A stretch of DNA of 64,000 nt, taken from positions 62,001-126,000 of the forward strand of contig NZ_AUHJ01000012.1 of NCBI RefSeq assembly GCF_000423125.1. The letters run 5' to 3'. Below the pieces are notes generated by a model. It did no database searches. It was given only the letters and a program-made list of their open reading frames with translations, and was not told the DNA's origin. Positions 17,044 through 26,760 of the stretch are shown here, piece after piece; position 1 is the stretch's first letter; every line of letters starts with the position of its first letter. Source of the stretch: Haliea salexigens DSM 19537. GTDB taxonomy: Bacteria; Pseudomonadota; Gammaproteobacteria; Pseudomonadales; Halieaceae. Made by a program: the position numbers and the translations under genes.

Positions 17044-17520
17044 ATGCCAGAAGACCAGCGACTGCAGGCGCTCGGCCTGCCCCCGATTGACCAGATCGGT
17101 TTTGTAGTAAAAGACCTCGATGCGTGGATAGCCCGTTTCGACCCGGTATTTGGACCCTTTTCCCTGATGAATGGATCGGTAGATGGCGCCGACTTCCGTG
17201 GCCGCCGCGAAGATGTGCAGCTGCGGCTGGGCTTTGGGCGCAGCGGGGACGTTGAAATCGAGCTGATTGAGTGGCAGTCGGGCGTCAGTCCACACAGCGA
17301 ATTCATTGAGTCCGGGCGCGAGGGTATGCATCACCTGCGTTTTCGTGTCGAGGATACCGACCACTGGGTTGAGAAGCTCGCAGCCATCGGGTACACACCG
17401 TTCTGGTACAAGCGCTGGAACAGCGATACGGTATTTGCCTACCTGGAGAACCCGGATTTCCCACTCTGCCTGGAACTGTTGCAAATGCCGCAAGAGGGCG
17501 CGGGCGCGCCGCAGCCATAG
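17044..17520 (+). CDS. VOC-family protein
   Basis: 158 residues, glyoxalase/methylmalonyl-CoA-epimerase-like fold. Start chosen at the second ATG (17044), which has GGAGAGGAA in front; an ATG at 17029 is weaker. The second-half metal residues are visible (MHHLRF, LCLELL), but the first repeat begins DQIGFVV without the usual His, so metal binding may be altered. Eighteen bases after the LLM gene, so probably co-transcribed with it. Function not assignable. Confidence 0.8.
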   Translation: MPEDQRLQALGLPPIDQIGFVVKDLDAWIARFDPVFGPFSLMNGSVDGADFRGRREDVQLRLGFGRSGDVEIELIEWQSGVSPHSEFIESGREGMHHLRFRVEDTDHWVEKLAAIGYTPFWYKRWNSDTVFAYLENPDFPLCLELLQMPQEGAGAPQP

Positions 17521-17578
17521 CAATTGCCGCGGGGCGTAACGGGCGCGTTGAAACAGTGCTTTTTTCTCCGCAGGGCTG

Positions 17579-17607
17579 TTGACCGGGCGTGGCGGCGTAC
17601 CTATAAT
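17579..17607 (+). promoter_or_regulatory. Sigma-70 promoter of tRNA-fMet/rimP operon
   Basis: TTGACC (-35) and a perfect TATAAT (-10) are separated by exactly 17 bp. The predicted start lies about 75 bp upstream of tRNA-fMet. This is the closest match to consensus that I see in the window. Confidence 0.85.
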
Positions 17608-17689
17608 GCACAGCCTCGAATTTGGGCCGGTGATGTTGGTTGGGCCCAGTATGAAGTGCCAAGGGGCCTTCAGGTCGAGGAAGTTTTGA

Positions 17690-17766
<77 letters not shown>

Positions 17767-17807
17767 ACATACGTGTCGTCCGCTCCGAATTGGCGGCACG
17801 TTTCGTC

Positions 17808-17830
17808 AAAGCCCCTTCTTGGGGCTTTTT
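17808..17830 (+). terminator. Terminator/attenuator between tRNA-fMet and rimP
   Basis: AAAGCCCC/GGGGCTTT stem with TTCTT loop and trailing T-run, 41 bases after the tRNA. No obvious new promoter is seen before rimP, so partial read-through is likely. Confidence 0.8.
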
Positions 17831-17894
17831 CGTATCTGCGAATAATGCAGGCGTTTTTGCAAGCGTAACCGCCAGTGGCGGAAATGGAGTCGGA

Positions 17895-18389
17895 TTGACG
17901 GCCAGGCAACAGGAACTGCAGGCACTGCTGGAACCCACAGTGGTCGCCCTCGGCTTTGACCTCTGGGGCATCGAGTATGCTGCTCAGGGCAAGCACAGTG
18001 TGCTGCGCATCTTCATTGACGCCCAGTCGGGCGTGACTGTGGACGATTGCGCCGCGGTGAGTGCGCAGGTCAGTGCCGTGCTGGATGTCGAGGACCCTAT
18101 CACCGGTGAATATACCCTCGAGGTGTCTTCGCCCGGCGTCGACCGCCTGCTGTTTCGCCTGGAACAGTTTCCACCGTTCTTTGGCGAATGGATTGAGGTG
18201 CGTTTGCGCAGGCCCTTCGAGGGGCGACGCAACTTCAAAGGCATTTTGCAAAGTATCGAAGGCGATGAGGTCGTGGTGCGTGTTGACGACCATGAGTACC
18301 TGCTGCCCTATGGCGCCGTGGACAAGGCGCGTGTTCATCCCCGCATCGAGGGTGCGGCCAGCGTAACTGACGAGGCTACGAATGACTAA
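17895..18389 (+). CDS. rimP: Ribosome maturation factor RimP
   Basis: Assists 30S subunit assembly. The TTG at 17895, with GGAG five bases upstream, gives a 164-residue protein beginning [14 protein letters not shown] that aligns well with E. coli RimP; the open frame to 17790 runs through the terminator and is not used. Conserved [21 protein letters not shown] and [10 protein letters not shown] segments are present. It overlaps nusA by eight bases, indicating translational coupling. Confidence 0.95.
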   Translation: MTARQQELQALLEPTVVALGFDLWGIEYAAQGKHSVLRIFIDAQSGVTVDDCAAVSAQVSAVLDVEDPITGEYTLEVSSPGVDRLLFRLEQFPPFFGEWIEVRLRRPFEGRRNFKGILQSIEGDEVVVRVDDHEYLLPYGAVDKARVHPRIEGAASVTDEATND

Positions 18390-19875
18390 AGAGATCCTGA
18401 TGGTGGCTGAGGCCGTCTCGAATGAAAAAGGCGTGTCCGAGGACATCATTTTCGAGGCGATCGAGCTGGCGCTGGCAACAGCGACCAAGAAGCGCTACGA
18501 CGAGGATGCCGATATCGAGGTGACGATCGACCGCAAGACGGGCGACTACGTCACTGTGCGTCGCTGGCTGGTGGTTCCCGATGATGAAATGGCGCTGCTG
18601 GGCACCCAGTTCACCACCGAGGAAGCGATAGAAAAGGAGCCGAGCCTCAAGCCCGGCGACATCTATGAGGAATCGGTGGAGAACGTAGGCTTCGGGCGCA
18701 TTGCCGCTCAGACCGCCAAGCAGGTGATCGTGCAGCGTGTGCGCGACGCCGAGCGTGCGCAAGTCGTTGAGCTTTATCTTGAGCGCGTGGGCGAGCTGGT
18801 TGCCGGCACCGTGAAGAAAGTCACGCGCGACAATGTGATTGTTGACCTCGGCAGTAATGCCGAGGGCCTGCTGCCCCGCGATCAGCTGGTGGGTCGCGAG
18901 ACGTTCCGTGTCAACGATCGTGTGCGTGCCATTTTGCGCGAGATCAGCGCGGAGACGCGCGGCCCGCAGTTGATGCTGAGCCGCTCCTGTCCGGAAATGC
19001 TCATCGAGCTGTTCAAGATTGAAGTGCCGGAGATTGCCGAAGAGGTTATCCAGATCAAGGCTGCCGCCCGCGACCCGGGTTCGCGTGCCAAGATTGCGGT
19101 GAAAACCAACGACCAGCGTATCGACCCGGTCGGGGCGTGTGTTGGTATGCGCGGCTCGCGTGTACAGGCGGTGTCCAATGAGCTGGACAACGAGCGTGTG
19201 GACATCATTCTCTGGGACGATAACCCGGCGCAACTGGTGATCAACGCCATGTCGCCGGCCGAGGTCGAATCCATCGTGGTCGATGAAGACAGCGGCACCA
19301 TGGATGTAGCGGTTGCGGAAGACAACCTGGCGCAGGCCATCGGCCGCTCGGGGCAGAACGTGCGACTGGCCAGCGAGCTGACCGGCTGGACCATTAACGT
19401 CATGAGCAATGAGGAAGCCGCCGAGAAGCACGAGGCGGAGGCCGGCGAAGTGATCCAGATGTTTGTTGAGCAGCTGGATATCGACGAGGAAGTGGCCGAG
19501 ATCCTGGTCGAGGAAGGCTTTACCACGCTGGAAGAGGTGGCCTACGTGCCACTGGAAGAAATGACCGCCGTGGACGGTTTCGATGAAGATATCGCCGAGG
19601 AATTGCGGGCGCGTGCCAAGGATGCGCTGCTGACCCAGGCGATTGCCTCGGAAGAGCAACTCGGCGCCAACGAGCCCGCTCAGGACCTGCTGGAGATGGA
19701 CGGTATGGACCGTCACCTGGCCTTTGTGTTGGCCAGCCGTGGTGTGGTCACCATGGAGGATCTCGCGGAACAGGGTGTCGATGAATTGATGGACATTCCG
19801 GAAATGACCGAGGAGCGCGCAGGAGAGCTGATCATGACAGCGCGCGCACCCTGGTTTGCCGAGGAGAGTGAATAA
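18382..19875 (+). CDS. nusA: Transcription termination/antitermination factor NusA
   Basis: RNA polymerase-associated factor controlling pausing, termination and antitermination. 497 residues: N-terminal polymerase-binding domain, S1 domain ([20 protein letters not shown]), two KH domains (including [14 protein letters not shown] and [16 protein letters not shown]), and two acidic C-terminal helix-hairpin repeats typical of gammaproteobacterial NusA. Overlaps the end of rimP. Confidence 0.98.
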   Translation: MTKEILMVAEAVSNEKGVSEDIIFEAIELALATATKKRYDEDADIEVTIDRKTGDYVTVRRWLVVPDDEMALLGTQFTTEEAIEKEPSLKPGDIYEESVENVGFGRIAAQTAKQVIVQRVRDAERAQVVELYLERVGELVAGTVKKVTRDNVIVDLGSNAEGLLPRDQLVGRETFRVNDRVRAILREISAETRGPQLMLSRSCPEMLIELFKIEVPEIAEEVIQIKAAARDPGSRAKIAVKTNDQRIDPVGACVGMRGSRVQAVSNELDNERVDIILWDDNPAQLVINAMSPAEVESIVVDEDSGTMDVAVAEDNLAQAIGRSGQNVRLASELTGWTINVMSNEEAAEKHEAEAGEVIQMFVEQLDIDEEVAEILVEEGFTTLEEVAYVPLEEMTAVDGFDEDIAEELRARAKDALLTQAIASEEQLGANEPAQDLLEMDGMDRHLAFVLASRGVVTMEDLAEQGVDELMDIPEMTEERAGELIMTARAPWFAEESE

Positions 19876-19935
19876 GCCAGTACAGGCGTTTTTACTCTAG
19901 GCATCAGGGTTTCACGGGATTAAGGAGAATTTTGC

Positions 19936-22617
19936 ATGGCGCAAGTGACAGTACAGCAGCTCGCGGAAACAGTGGGAGCGCCCGTTGACCGTCTGCTGAC
20001 GCAGATGAAGGAAGCGGGTCTGCCTCACTCGGCTGCCGGTGAGGCCGTGTCGGAAGAAGACAAGCAGACGCTGCTCACCTTCCTGAAGCGCAGCCATGGT
20101 GAATCCACCGCGGCGCCCAAGCGCATCACCCTGAAACGCAAGACGATCAGCACGTTGAGAACGTCAGGTTCACAGGGCAAGAAAACGGTGAACGTGGAAG
20201 TGCGCAAGAAACGCACCTACGTGAAGCGCGACGCCTCGGACGCCGATTCGGAAATGCAGGACGCGGCCAAGCTGGAAGCCGCTGCACTTGCAGAGGCCGA
20301 GCGACAGGCGGCGGAAGCGCGTGCTGCGGAAGAAGCGGAGGCGGCAGAAAAAGCAGCCCGCGAAGCGGCCGAGGCCGAGGAAGAGGCAGCGGTTGCTGCC
20401 GCCGCGGCATCGGTGCCCGAGCCCGAGCCGGAAGACGAAAAAGACCTGGACCCGGAAATTCTGCGGCAGCGTGCAGCCGAGCGGCGTATGGCGCGCGAGG
20501 CGGCGGAGGCCGAGGCGCGCAAAGCGGCCATGGAGGCACGCAAGGCCGAGGAAGAGCGGGTCAAGGCGGAAGCTGCGGCAAAAGTGGAACGGGAAAAGGA
20601 AGCCGCAGCCAAGCGGCCCAAGCGCCTGCACGACGCGCCCGCGCCGCAAACCGAAGAGCAGCGCAAGAAGGCGGCCCGTGGCCGGCTCGATCGCAGCTCT
20701 CCCGGTGGTCGCGGTAAACAGCGTGGCCATAACCTGTCATTGTCCGACCTGGAAGCAGCGGAATCCGGCATGATGCGCCGCCGCGGCGGGCGCAAGAAGA
20801 TGCGTGGTGGTTCCCATGCGGAGCACGGTAAACACGGATTCGAGATGCCTACAGAGAAAAGAGCCCACGAAGTCGAACTGGCCGATATGACCTCGGTCGG
20901 CGGCCTGGCGCAGCAGATGTCGGTGAAGGCCGGCGAAGTGATCAAGGAGCTGATGAAGCTCGGCGTCATGGCCACCATCAACCAGATGATCGACCAGGAT
21001 ACGGCGATTCTCGTGGTTGAGGAGATGGGGCATAAACCGAAGTTGATCAGCGCCGATGCGCTGGAAGAAAAACTGGAAGAGACCCTGGCACAGCACGAGG
21101 GTACGCTGGAGCCGCGCGCCCCGGTGGTGACAGTGATGGGCCACGTAGACCACGGCAAGACTTCATTGCTCGACTACATTCGCAAGGCGAAGGTGGCTTC
21201 CGGTGAGGCGGGTGGTATCACCCAGCACATCGGTGCCTACCACGTGGAAACTGGCCACGGCATGATCTCCTTCCTCGACACCCCCGGGCACGCGGCCTTT
21301 ACCGCCATGCGCGCCCGCGGTGCGAAGAGCACGGATATCGTCATTCTGGTGGTGGCCGCCGATGACGGCGTCATGCCCCAGACCGAAGAAGCCGTGCAGC
21401 ACGCCAAGGCTGCCAAGGTGCCCCTGATTGTCGCCATCAACAAGATGGACAAGGAGGGCGCCGACCCCGACCGCGTCAAGAGTGAACTGGCGGCCCGCGA
21501 GGTCATTCCCGAGGACTGGGGCGGTGATACCCAGTTTATCGAAGTGTCTGCACACACCGGCGACGGCGTTGATAACCTGCTGGACGCCGTCCTGCTGCAG
21601 GCCGAAGTGCTTGAGCTGCAGGCGCCGCGCGACGTACCCGCACAGGGTATCGTGATTGAGTCGCGCCTGGATAAAGGCCGTGGCCCGGTGGCTTCGCTGC
21701 TGATCCAGAGCGGCACCCTGCGCCAGGGCGACATTGTGCTGGCCGGGCTACAGTATGGCCGCGTGCGCGCCATGCTGGATGAAAACGGCAAGAACATCAC
21801 CGAAGCTGGCCCCAGTATTCCGGTGGAGATCCTGGGTCTCGATGGCACGCCGGATGCCGGTGATCTGTTTGCGGTGGTCGAGAGCGAGAAGCGGGCGCGC
21901 GAAGTTGCCCAGTACCGCCAGGACAAGACACGCGACAGCAAGCTGCAGCGGCAGCAGGCGGCGAAGCTCGACAACATGTTCGAGAGCATGACGGCGGGCG
22001 AGAAGAAAACGCTCAACGTCGTGGTCAAGGCAGACGTGCGCGGCTCTCTGGAGGCCATCCAGACGGCGTTGCTGGACCTCGGCAACGAGGAAGTGCAAGT
22101 GAACATTGTCTCCGGTGGCGTTGGCGGCCTGGCGGAAACCGATATCACTCTGGCGATCACCTCGAGTGCCGTGGTGTTTGGTTTCAACGTGCGCGCCGAT
22201 GCCTCTGCGCGCCGTCTGGTGGAAAACGAGGGCGTGGATCTGCGTTACTACAACGTGATCTACGATCTCATAGATGACGTGAAGCAGGCCCTGACCGGCA
22301 TGCTGGCGCCGGAGATGCGCGAGGAAATTCTCGGCATCGCCGAGGTACGCGACGTATTCCGCTCACCCAAATTCGGCGCCATTGCCGGTTGCATGGTGAT
22401 CGAGGGCACGGTGTACCGTTCACGTCCCATCCGCGTGCTGCGCGACAACGTGGTGATTTACCAGGGTGAACTCGAATCCCTGCGCCGCTTCAAGGACGAT
22501 GCCAGCGAGGTGCGCAACGGCATGGAGTGCGGTATCGGCGTCAAGAACTACAATGACGTCAAGCCGGGCGACCTGATTGAAGTATACGAAGTCAAGGAGT
22601 TTGCCCGCACCCTGTAG
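19936..22617 (+). CDS. infB: Translation initiation factor IF-2
   Basis: GTPase that places initiator tRNA on the ribosome. 893 residues: IF2-N domain, a long Ala/Glu/Lys-rich charged linker (about residues 95-250), a second IF2-N type domain, then the G domain with GHVDHGKT near residue 402, DTPGH and NKMD, followed by domains II-IV. A good ribosome binding site (AAGGAG) precedes the ATG. Second long gene of the nus operon. Confidence 0.98.
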   Translation: MAQVTVQQLAETVGAPVDRLLTQMKEAGLPHSAAGEAVSEEDKQTLLTFLKRSHGESTAAPKRITLKRKTISTLRTSGSQGKKTVNVEVRKKRTYVKRDASDADSEMQDAAKLEAAALAEAERQAAEARAAEEAEAAEKAAREAAEAEEEAAVAAAAASVPEPEPEDEKDLDPEILRQRAAERRMAREAAEAEARKAAMEARKAEEERVKAEAAAKVEREKEAAAKRPKRLHDAPAPQTEEQRKKAARGRLDRSSPGGRGKQRGHNLSLSDLEAAESGMMRRRGGRKKMRGGSHAEHGKHGFEMPTEKRAHEVELADMTSVGGLAQQMSVKAGEVIKELMKLGVMATINQMIDQDTAILVVEEMGHKPKLISADALEEKLEETLAQHEGTLEPRAPVVTVMGHVDHGKTSLLDYIRKAKVASGEAGGITQHIGAYHVETGHGMISFLDTPGHAAFTAMRARGAKSTDIVILVVAADDGVMPQTEEAVQHAKAAKVPLIVAINKMDKEGADPDRVKSELAAREVIPEDWGGDTQFIEVSAHTGDGVDNLLDAVLLQAEVLELQAPRDVPAQGIVIESRLDKGRGPVASLLIQSGTLRQGDIVLAGLQYGRVRAMLDENGKNITEAGPSIPVEILGLDGTPDAGDLFAVVESEKRAREVAQYRQDKTRDSKLQRQQAAKLDNMFESMTAGEKKTLNVVVKADVRGSLEAIQTALLDLGNEEVQVNIVSGGVGGLAETDITLAITSSAVVFGFNVRADASARRLVENEGVDLRYYNVIYDLIDDVKQALTGMLAPEMREEILGIAEVRDVFRSPKFGAIAGCMVIEGTVYRSRPIRVLRDNVVIYQGELESLRRFKDDASEVRNGMECGIGVKNYNDVKPGDLIEVYEVKEFARTL

Positions 22618-22628
22618 GCGGCCCTGCT

Positions 22629-23030
22629 ATGGCAAAGGAATACAGTCGTACCCAACGCGTTGCGGACTACCTGCAACGCGAACTGGCGCAACAGATCCAA
22701 CTCGAGTTGCGTGACCCGCGGATCGGCATGGTCAGCATCACGGGCGTGGATGTCAGCCGCGACCTGGGGCATGCCAAGGTCTACTTTACGCGTCTCGGCA
22801 GCGATTGCGCCGACGAGGCGCGTGAGGCCGCGGAGGTGCTCAACAAGGCCGCAGGTTTCCTGCGCAGCCGGCTGTCCCGCGACAGCAATATGCGTAGCGT
22901 GCCGCAACTGCGTTTCTATTTTGACAGCAGCGTGGGCCGCGGACGGGATATGGAAGCGCTGATCCGGCGGGCTGGCGAAGCGGACCGGGAACTGGGCCTG
23001 CGCGATGACGAGCCGGGCGAAGAGTCCTAG
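22629..23030 (+). CDS. rbfA: Ribosome-binding factor A
   Basis: 30S maturation and cold-adaptation factor, 133 residues with the KH-like RbfA fold ([31 protein letters not shown]). Sits 11 bp after infB, and its stop overlaps the truB start by one base. Confidence 0.97.
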   Translation: MAKEYSRTQRVADYLQRELAQQIQLELRDPRIGMVSITGVDVSRDLGHAKVYFTRLGSDCADEAREAAEVLNKAAGFLRSRLSRDSNMRSVPQLRFYFDSSVGRGRDMEALIRRAGEADRELGLRDDEPGEES

Positions 23031-23959
23031 TGGCTCGGCAACGCAAGGGGCGGCCGCTGGATGGCATATTGCTGTTGGACAAGCCCGTCGGGTTGAGCTC
23101 CAACCAGGCGCTGCAGCGGGCCAAGCGGCTCTTTTTTGCCGCCAAGGCAGGCCATACGGGTAGCCTTGACCCGCTGGCGACAGGGGTGCTGCCACTGTGC
23201 TTCGGCGAGGCGACCAAGTTTTCCCAGTACCTGCTGGATGCCGATAAAGCCTACGCCAGCACCTTTGTGTTGGGTGAGCGACGCAGTACGGGGGACGCCG
23301 AAGGTGAGGTGCTGGCCACGGCAGGTGCCGGCGCCATCAACCGTGAGCAGGTCGAGCAGGCACTGGAGGCGTTCCGCGGTGCAATCGAGCAGGTGCCGTC
23401 AATGTACTCGGCACTGAAGCACGCCGGTCAGCCCTTGTACAAGCTGGCGCGCAAAGGACAGGAAGTGGAGCGTGCAGCGAGGCCTGTGGTAGTGCACCGG
23501 CTCGAGTTGCTGGCGTTTCGGCCCGGCGAACGGGCGGAAGTGGACGTACAGCTCGAGTGCAGCAAAGGCACGTACGTGCGTTCGATTGCCGAGGATCTCG
23601 GTGCAGCTCTGGGCTGCGGCGGCTACGTGAGTGCGCTGCGGCGCACCCGCGCCGGGCCTTTTGCGCTCGACCAGTGCGTTACGCTCGCGGCGTTGGAGGC
23701 TCTGAAAGATGCCGAGCGGCTGGCGGATATGGACGCGCTGCTGCTGCCCGCGGATACGGCGCTGGACGCACTGCCCACCGTGCGACTGACCGAGTCCGGC
23801 GGTTATTACCTGCGCCAGGGCCAGCCGGTCCAGGTGCCAAATGCGCCCCACAATGGTATGGTGCGCGTCGCTCTGGAAACTGGTGAGTTTCTGGGCGTAG
23901 GCGAAATATTGGACGATGGGCGCGTTGCGCCGCGTCGCCTGATAGTCACCGGGAGGTGA
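23030..23959 (+). CDS. truB: tRNA pseudouridine-55 synthase
   Basis: Makes pseudouridine 55 in the tRNA T-loop. 309 residues with the catalytic motif GHTGSLDPLATGVLP (Asp near residue 46), YSALKHAGQPLYKLAR, and a C-terminal PUA-like region. The start is GTG at 23030, overlapping the rbfA stop. Normal length for the family. Confidence 0.97.
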   Translation: MARQRKGRPLDGILLLDKPVGLSSNQALQRAKRLFFAAKAGHTGSLDPLATGVLPLCFGEATKFSQYLLDADKAYASTFVLGERRSTGDAEGEVLATAGAGAINREQVEQALEAFRGAIEQVPSMYSALKHAGQPLYKLARKGQEVERAARPVVVHRLELLAFRPGERAEVDVQLECSKGTYVRSIAEDLGAALGCGGYVSALRRTRAGPFALDQCVTLAALEALKDAERLADMDALLLPADTALDALPTVRLTESGGYYLRQGQPVQVPNAPHNGMVRVALETGEFLGVGEILDDGRVAPRRLIVTGR

Positions 23960-23965
23960 CGTGAA

Positions 23966-23997
23966 CCTGTCTGTAAATCTGCACGGACAGGCTTTTT
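23966..23997 (+). terminator. Terminator/attenuator between truB and rpsO
   Basis: CCTGTC/GACAGG stem (extended by one T-G pair) with a ~13-nt loop, followed by C and five Ts. Moderate strength; probably dampens read-through from the nus operon into rpsO. Confidence 0.6.
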
Positions 23998-24063
23998 CTA
24001 TCGATCTCCACTGCGCTCTGTTAAAGCGGGTGGAACATGCAGATTAATTGAGAGGAAATTGAC

Positions 24064-24333
24064 ATGGCTTTAGAAGCTGCGAAGAAAGCAGAAATCGTTA
24101 AAGAGTACCAGACCAGCGAGAGTGACACCGGGTCGCCGGAAGTCCAGGTTGCGCTGCTGACAGCAAACATCATTCAGCTGCAGGACCACTTCCAGGCTCA
24201 CAAGCACGACCACCACTCACGCCGCGGCCTGATCCGCATGGTGAACCAGCGCCGCAAGCTGCTCGACTACCTGAAGCGCAAGGATGTGACGCGCTACGCC
24301 GAGCTGATCAAGCGACTGGGTCTGCGTCGATAA
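24064..24333 (+). CDS. rpsO: 30S ribosomal protein S15
   Basis: Primary 16S rRNA binding protein, 89 residues with the conserved [13 protein letters not shown] and [20 protein letters not shown] segments. Ribosome binding site GAGAGG. In E. coli this gene is autoregulated by a pseudoknot over its start; I could not identify an equivalent here. Confidence 0.98.
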   Translation: MALEAAKKAEIVKEYQTSESDTGSPEVQVALLTANIIQLQDHFQAHKHDHHSRRGLIRMVNQRRKLLDYLKRKDVTRYAELIKRLGLRR

Positions 24334-24345
24334 GCGGTACCACAT

Positions 24346-24366
24346 ACCGGGGCCTTGTGCCCCGGT
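24346..24366 (+). promoter_or_regulatory. Stable hairpin in the rpsO-pnp intergenic region
   Basis: ACCGGGGC/GCCCCGGT, an 8-bp stem with a 5-nt loop and no proper T-run. By position it could correspond to the RNase III-processed stem that governs pnp autoregulation in E. coli; this is inference. Confidence 0.5.
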
Positions 24367-24393
24367 TGTCATATTCAGCATTGGAGAAATAAT

Positions 24394-26520
24394 GTGAATC
24401 CAGTTAGAAAGACCTTCCAGTACGGTGGCCAGACAGTCACCCTGGAAACGGGTCGGATTGCCAGGCAGGCAACCGGCGCGGTTCTGGTTACCGTCGAAAA
24501 CACCTCAGTTCTGGTTACCGTTGTGGCGGAAAAGAGCGCCAAGCCGGGCCAGCCATTTTTCCCCCTGGCCGTGCATTACACGGAAAAGACCTACTCGGTA
24601 GGCAAGATCCCCGGCGGCTTTTTCAAGCGTGAAGCCCGCCCCAGCGAAAAAGAGACCCTCACCTCGCGCCTGATCGACCGGCCGATCCGCCCCCTGTTCC
24701 CCAACGGCTTCATGAACGAAGTACAGGTTATCTGTACCGTGATGTCGGCGGACAAGCACATTGACCCGGATATCCCGGCAATGATCGGCACCTCGGCTGC
24801 CCTGGCGATTTCCGGTTGCCCGTTCAATGGCCCCATCGGTGGCGCGCGCGTCGGCTTCAATGACAGCACCGGTTACATGCTCAACCCCACCTACGATCAG
24901 CTCAAGGACAGCAAGCTGGATATGGTCGTGGCAGGCACGGAGCACGCCGTACTGATGGTGGAGTCTGAAGCCAAGGAACTGTCGGAAGACCAGATGCTGG
25001 GTGCGGTGTTGTTTGCCCACCAGGAAATGCAGGTTGTGATCCAGGCCATTCGCGATCTGGCCGCAGAAGCTGGCAAGCCGCGTTGGGACTGGCAGCCGCC
25101 GGCCGTGAACGAAGAGCTCACCGCCGCCGTTGAAACTCAGGTCAAGGCTGACCTGGGCGAGGCTTATCGCATCACGGAAAAAGCGCTGCGCTACGACCGC
25201 GTGTCTGAAGTGCGCAAGGCCTGTGTGGCTGCGCTGGCGGTTGAAGGTGGCCCCTCCGAAGACGAAATCAAGGACGTGTTCAAGGCCGTTGAGAAGAACC
25301 TGGTGCGCAAGCGTATTCTTGCCGGTGAGCCGCGCATTGATGGCCGCGACACGCGCACTGTTCGGGCCATTGCCTGCGAAACCGATATTCTGCCCAAGGT
25401 ACACGGCTCAGCGCTGTTCACCCGTGGCGAGACCCAGGCCATCGGTGCGGTCACCCTGGGCTCCACCCGGGACTCGCAGATCATTGATGCGCTCGAAGGC
25501 GAGCGCCGCGACCCCTTCATGCTGCACTACAACTTCCCCCCCTACTCGGTGGGTGAAGCGGGCCGCGTTGGCTTTACCAGCCGTCGCGAAGTGGGTCACG
25601 GGCGTCTGGCGCGTCGCGGCCTGGCCGCCGTGCTGCCGAGCGCTGAAGCGTTTCCCTACACCATTCGTGTGGTCTCGGAGATCACCGAGTCCAACGGCTC
25701 CAGCTCCATGGCCTCCGTGTGTGTGGGCTCCATGGCGATGATGGCTGCAGGCGTGCCGTTGAGCGCACCGGTTGCCGGTATCGCAATGGGCCTGGTGAAG
25801 GAGGGCAACCAGTTTGCCGTGCTGACCGACATCCTGGGTGACGAAGATCATCTGGGCGACATGGACTTCAAGGTTGCCGGTACGGCGGCGGGCGTTACTG
25901 CGCTGCAAATGGATATCAAGATCGAAGGTATCAATGAGCAGATCATGGAAATCGCCCTGCAACAGGCGCAACAGGCCCGTCTGCACATTCTGGGGCAGAT
26001 GAATGCTGTGCTGGCTGAGCCGCGCCAGGTGCTGTCTGACAACGCGCCGAGCATGCTCACGCTGAAGGTCGATTCCGACAAGATCCGCGACATCATCGGC
26101 AAAGGCGGTGCGACCATCCGCGCCATCACCGAGGCGTCCGGCGCTACTGTAGACATCGACGATGACGGCACGGTGCGTGTGTTTGGCCAGGACAAGGCCG
26201 CTCGCGACAAGGCTGTGGCGATGATCGAAGAGATCACCGCTGAAGCGGAAGTGGGTGCCGTGTACAAGGGTACTGTTGCCCGCATCGTTGATTTCGGCGC
26301 TTTCGTCAACATCCTGCCGGGCAAGGACGGTTTGGTACACATCTCCCAGATTGCGCACCAGCGCGTGGAGAATGTGTCCGACTACCTCAAGGAAGGCCAG
26401 GAAGTCGAGGTGAAGGTGCTGGACGTGGACCAGCGTGGCCGTATCAAGCTGTCCATCAAGGAACTGCTTGAAGACGACGCCGGCTCCGACGCCGAGAGCG
26501 GAAGCTCAGACGAGGGTTAA
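24394..26520 (+). CDS. pnp: Polyribonucleotide nucleotidyltransferase (PNPase)
   Basis: 3'-to-5' phosphorolytic exoribonuclease and degradosome component. 708 residues: two RNase PH domains ([34 protein letters not shown]), KH domain ([17 protein letters not shown]) and S1 domain ([17 protein letters not shown]). Start is GTG at 24394 with GGAG seven bases upstream; the ATG two bases earlier is followed at once by a stop. Acidic Ser-rich tail. Confidence 0.98.
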   Translation: MNPVRKTFQYGGQTVTLETGRIARQATGAVLVTVENTSVLVTVVAEKSAKPGQPFFPLAVHYTEKTYSVGKIPGGFFKREARPSEKETLTSRLIDRPIRPLFPNGFMNEVQVICTVMSADKHIDPDIPAMIGTSAALAISGCPFNGPIGGARVGFNDSTGYMLNPTYDQLKDSKLDMVVAGTEHAVLMVESEAKELSEDQMLGAVLFAHQEMQVVIQAIRDLAAEAGKPRWDWQPPAVNEELTAAVETQVKADLGEAYRITEKALRYDRVSEVRKACVAALAVEGGPSEDEIKDVFKAVEKNLVRKRILAGEPRIDGRDTRTVRAIACETDILPKVHGSALFTRGETQAIGAVTLGSTRDSQIIDALEGERRDPFMLHYNFPPYSVGEAGRVGFTSRREVGHGRLARRGLAAVLPSAEAFPYTIRVVSEITESNGSSSMASVCVGSMAMMAAGVPLSAPVAGIAMGLVKEGNQFAVLTDILGDEDHLGDMDFKVAGTAAGVTALQMDIKIEGINEQIMEIALQQAQQARLHILGQMNAVLAEPRQVLSDNAPSMLTLKVDSDKIRDIIGKGGATIRAITEASGATVDIDDDGTVRVFGQDKAARDKAVAMIEEITAEAEVGAVYKGTVARIVDFGAFVNILPGKDGLVHISQIAHQRVENVSDYLKEGQEVEVKVLDVDQRGRIKLSIKELLEDDAGSDAESGSSDEG

Positions 26521-26533
26521 ACCCGAGACACAC

Positions 26534-26561
26534 AAAAAAGGGCGCTTCGGCGCCCTTTTTT
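26534..26561. terminator. Strong terminator after pnp
   Basis: A-run, GGGCGC/GCGCCC stem with TTCG tetraloop, then a T-run. Symmetric, so it could also terminate transcription arriving on the minus strand. Confidence 0.93.
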
Positions 26562-26574
26562 GTGGCTGCGGTTT

Positions 26575-26670
26575 CTACGGGCTGGCGACCGCCATGCAGA
26601 TGAGCGTTGCCAGTACCGGTATCACCACGGTCACCACGCCGACGGGGCCGAAAAGGACGCCGAGAGACAT
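26575..26670 (-). CDS. Possible 31-residue single-pass membrane peptide
   Basis: A short minus-strand frame encodes a very hydrophobic peptide beginning MSLGVLFGPVGVVTVVIP and ending VASP, consistent with one membrane helix. It starts in the pnp/ThDP-enzyme gap and runs toward the symmetric pnp terminator. There is no convincing ribosome binding site, so chance is a real alternative. Confidence 0.3.
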   Translation of the reverse strand: MSLGVLFGPVGVVTVVIPVLATLICMAVASP

Positions 26671-26698
26671 TCGAGTAGATCCGTTTTATCGTTATACG

Positions 26699-26720
26699 GT
26701 GGCCAGTATACTGTGGCCAC
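26699..26720. promoter_or_regulatory. Inverted repeat GTGGCCA-N8-TGGCCAC
   Basis: Perfect 7-bp arms around GTATACTG, 40 bp upstream of the ThDP-enzyme start. Candidate operator for that gene. Confidence 0.45.
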
Positions 26721-26730
26721 GTCTCAGCGA

Positions 26731-26748
26731 TATGCCAATGCTGGCATA
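26731..26748. promoter_or_regulatory. Inverted repeat TATGCCA-N4-TGGCATA
   Basis: Perfect 7-bp arms with ATGC loop, 12 bp before the start codon and directly before the GGGAAG ribosome-binding region. Either a second operator half or a leader hairpin that could mask initiation. Confidence 0.45.
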
Positions 26749-26760
26749 AGGGAAGCAATC

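Noticed and set aside
902-17689. Mobile genomic island at tRNA-Leu
   Set aside because: No integrase, no repeat of the tRNA 3' end at the far side, no phage or plasmid genes; called an accessory block only.
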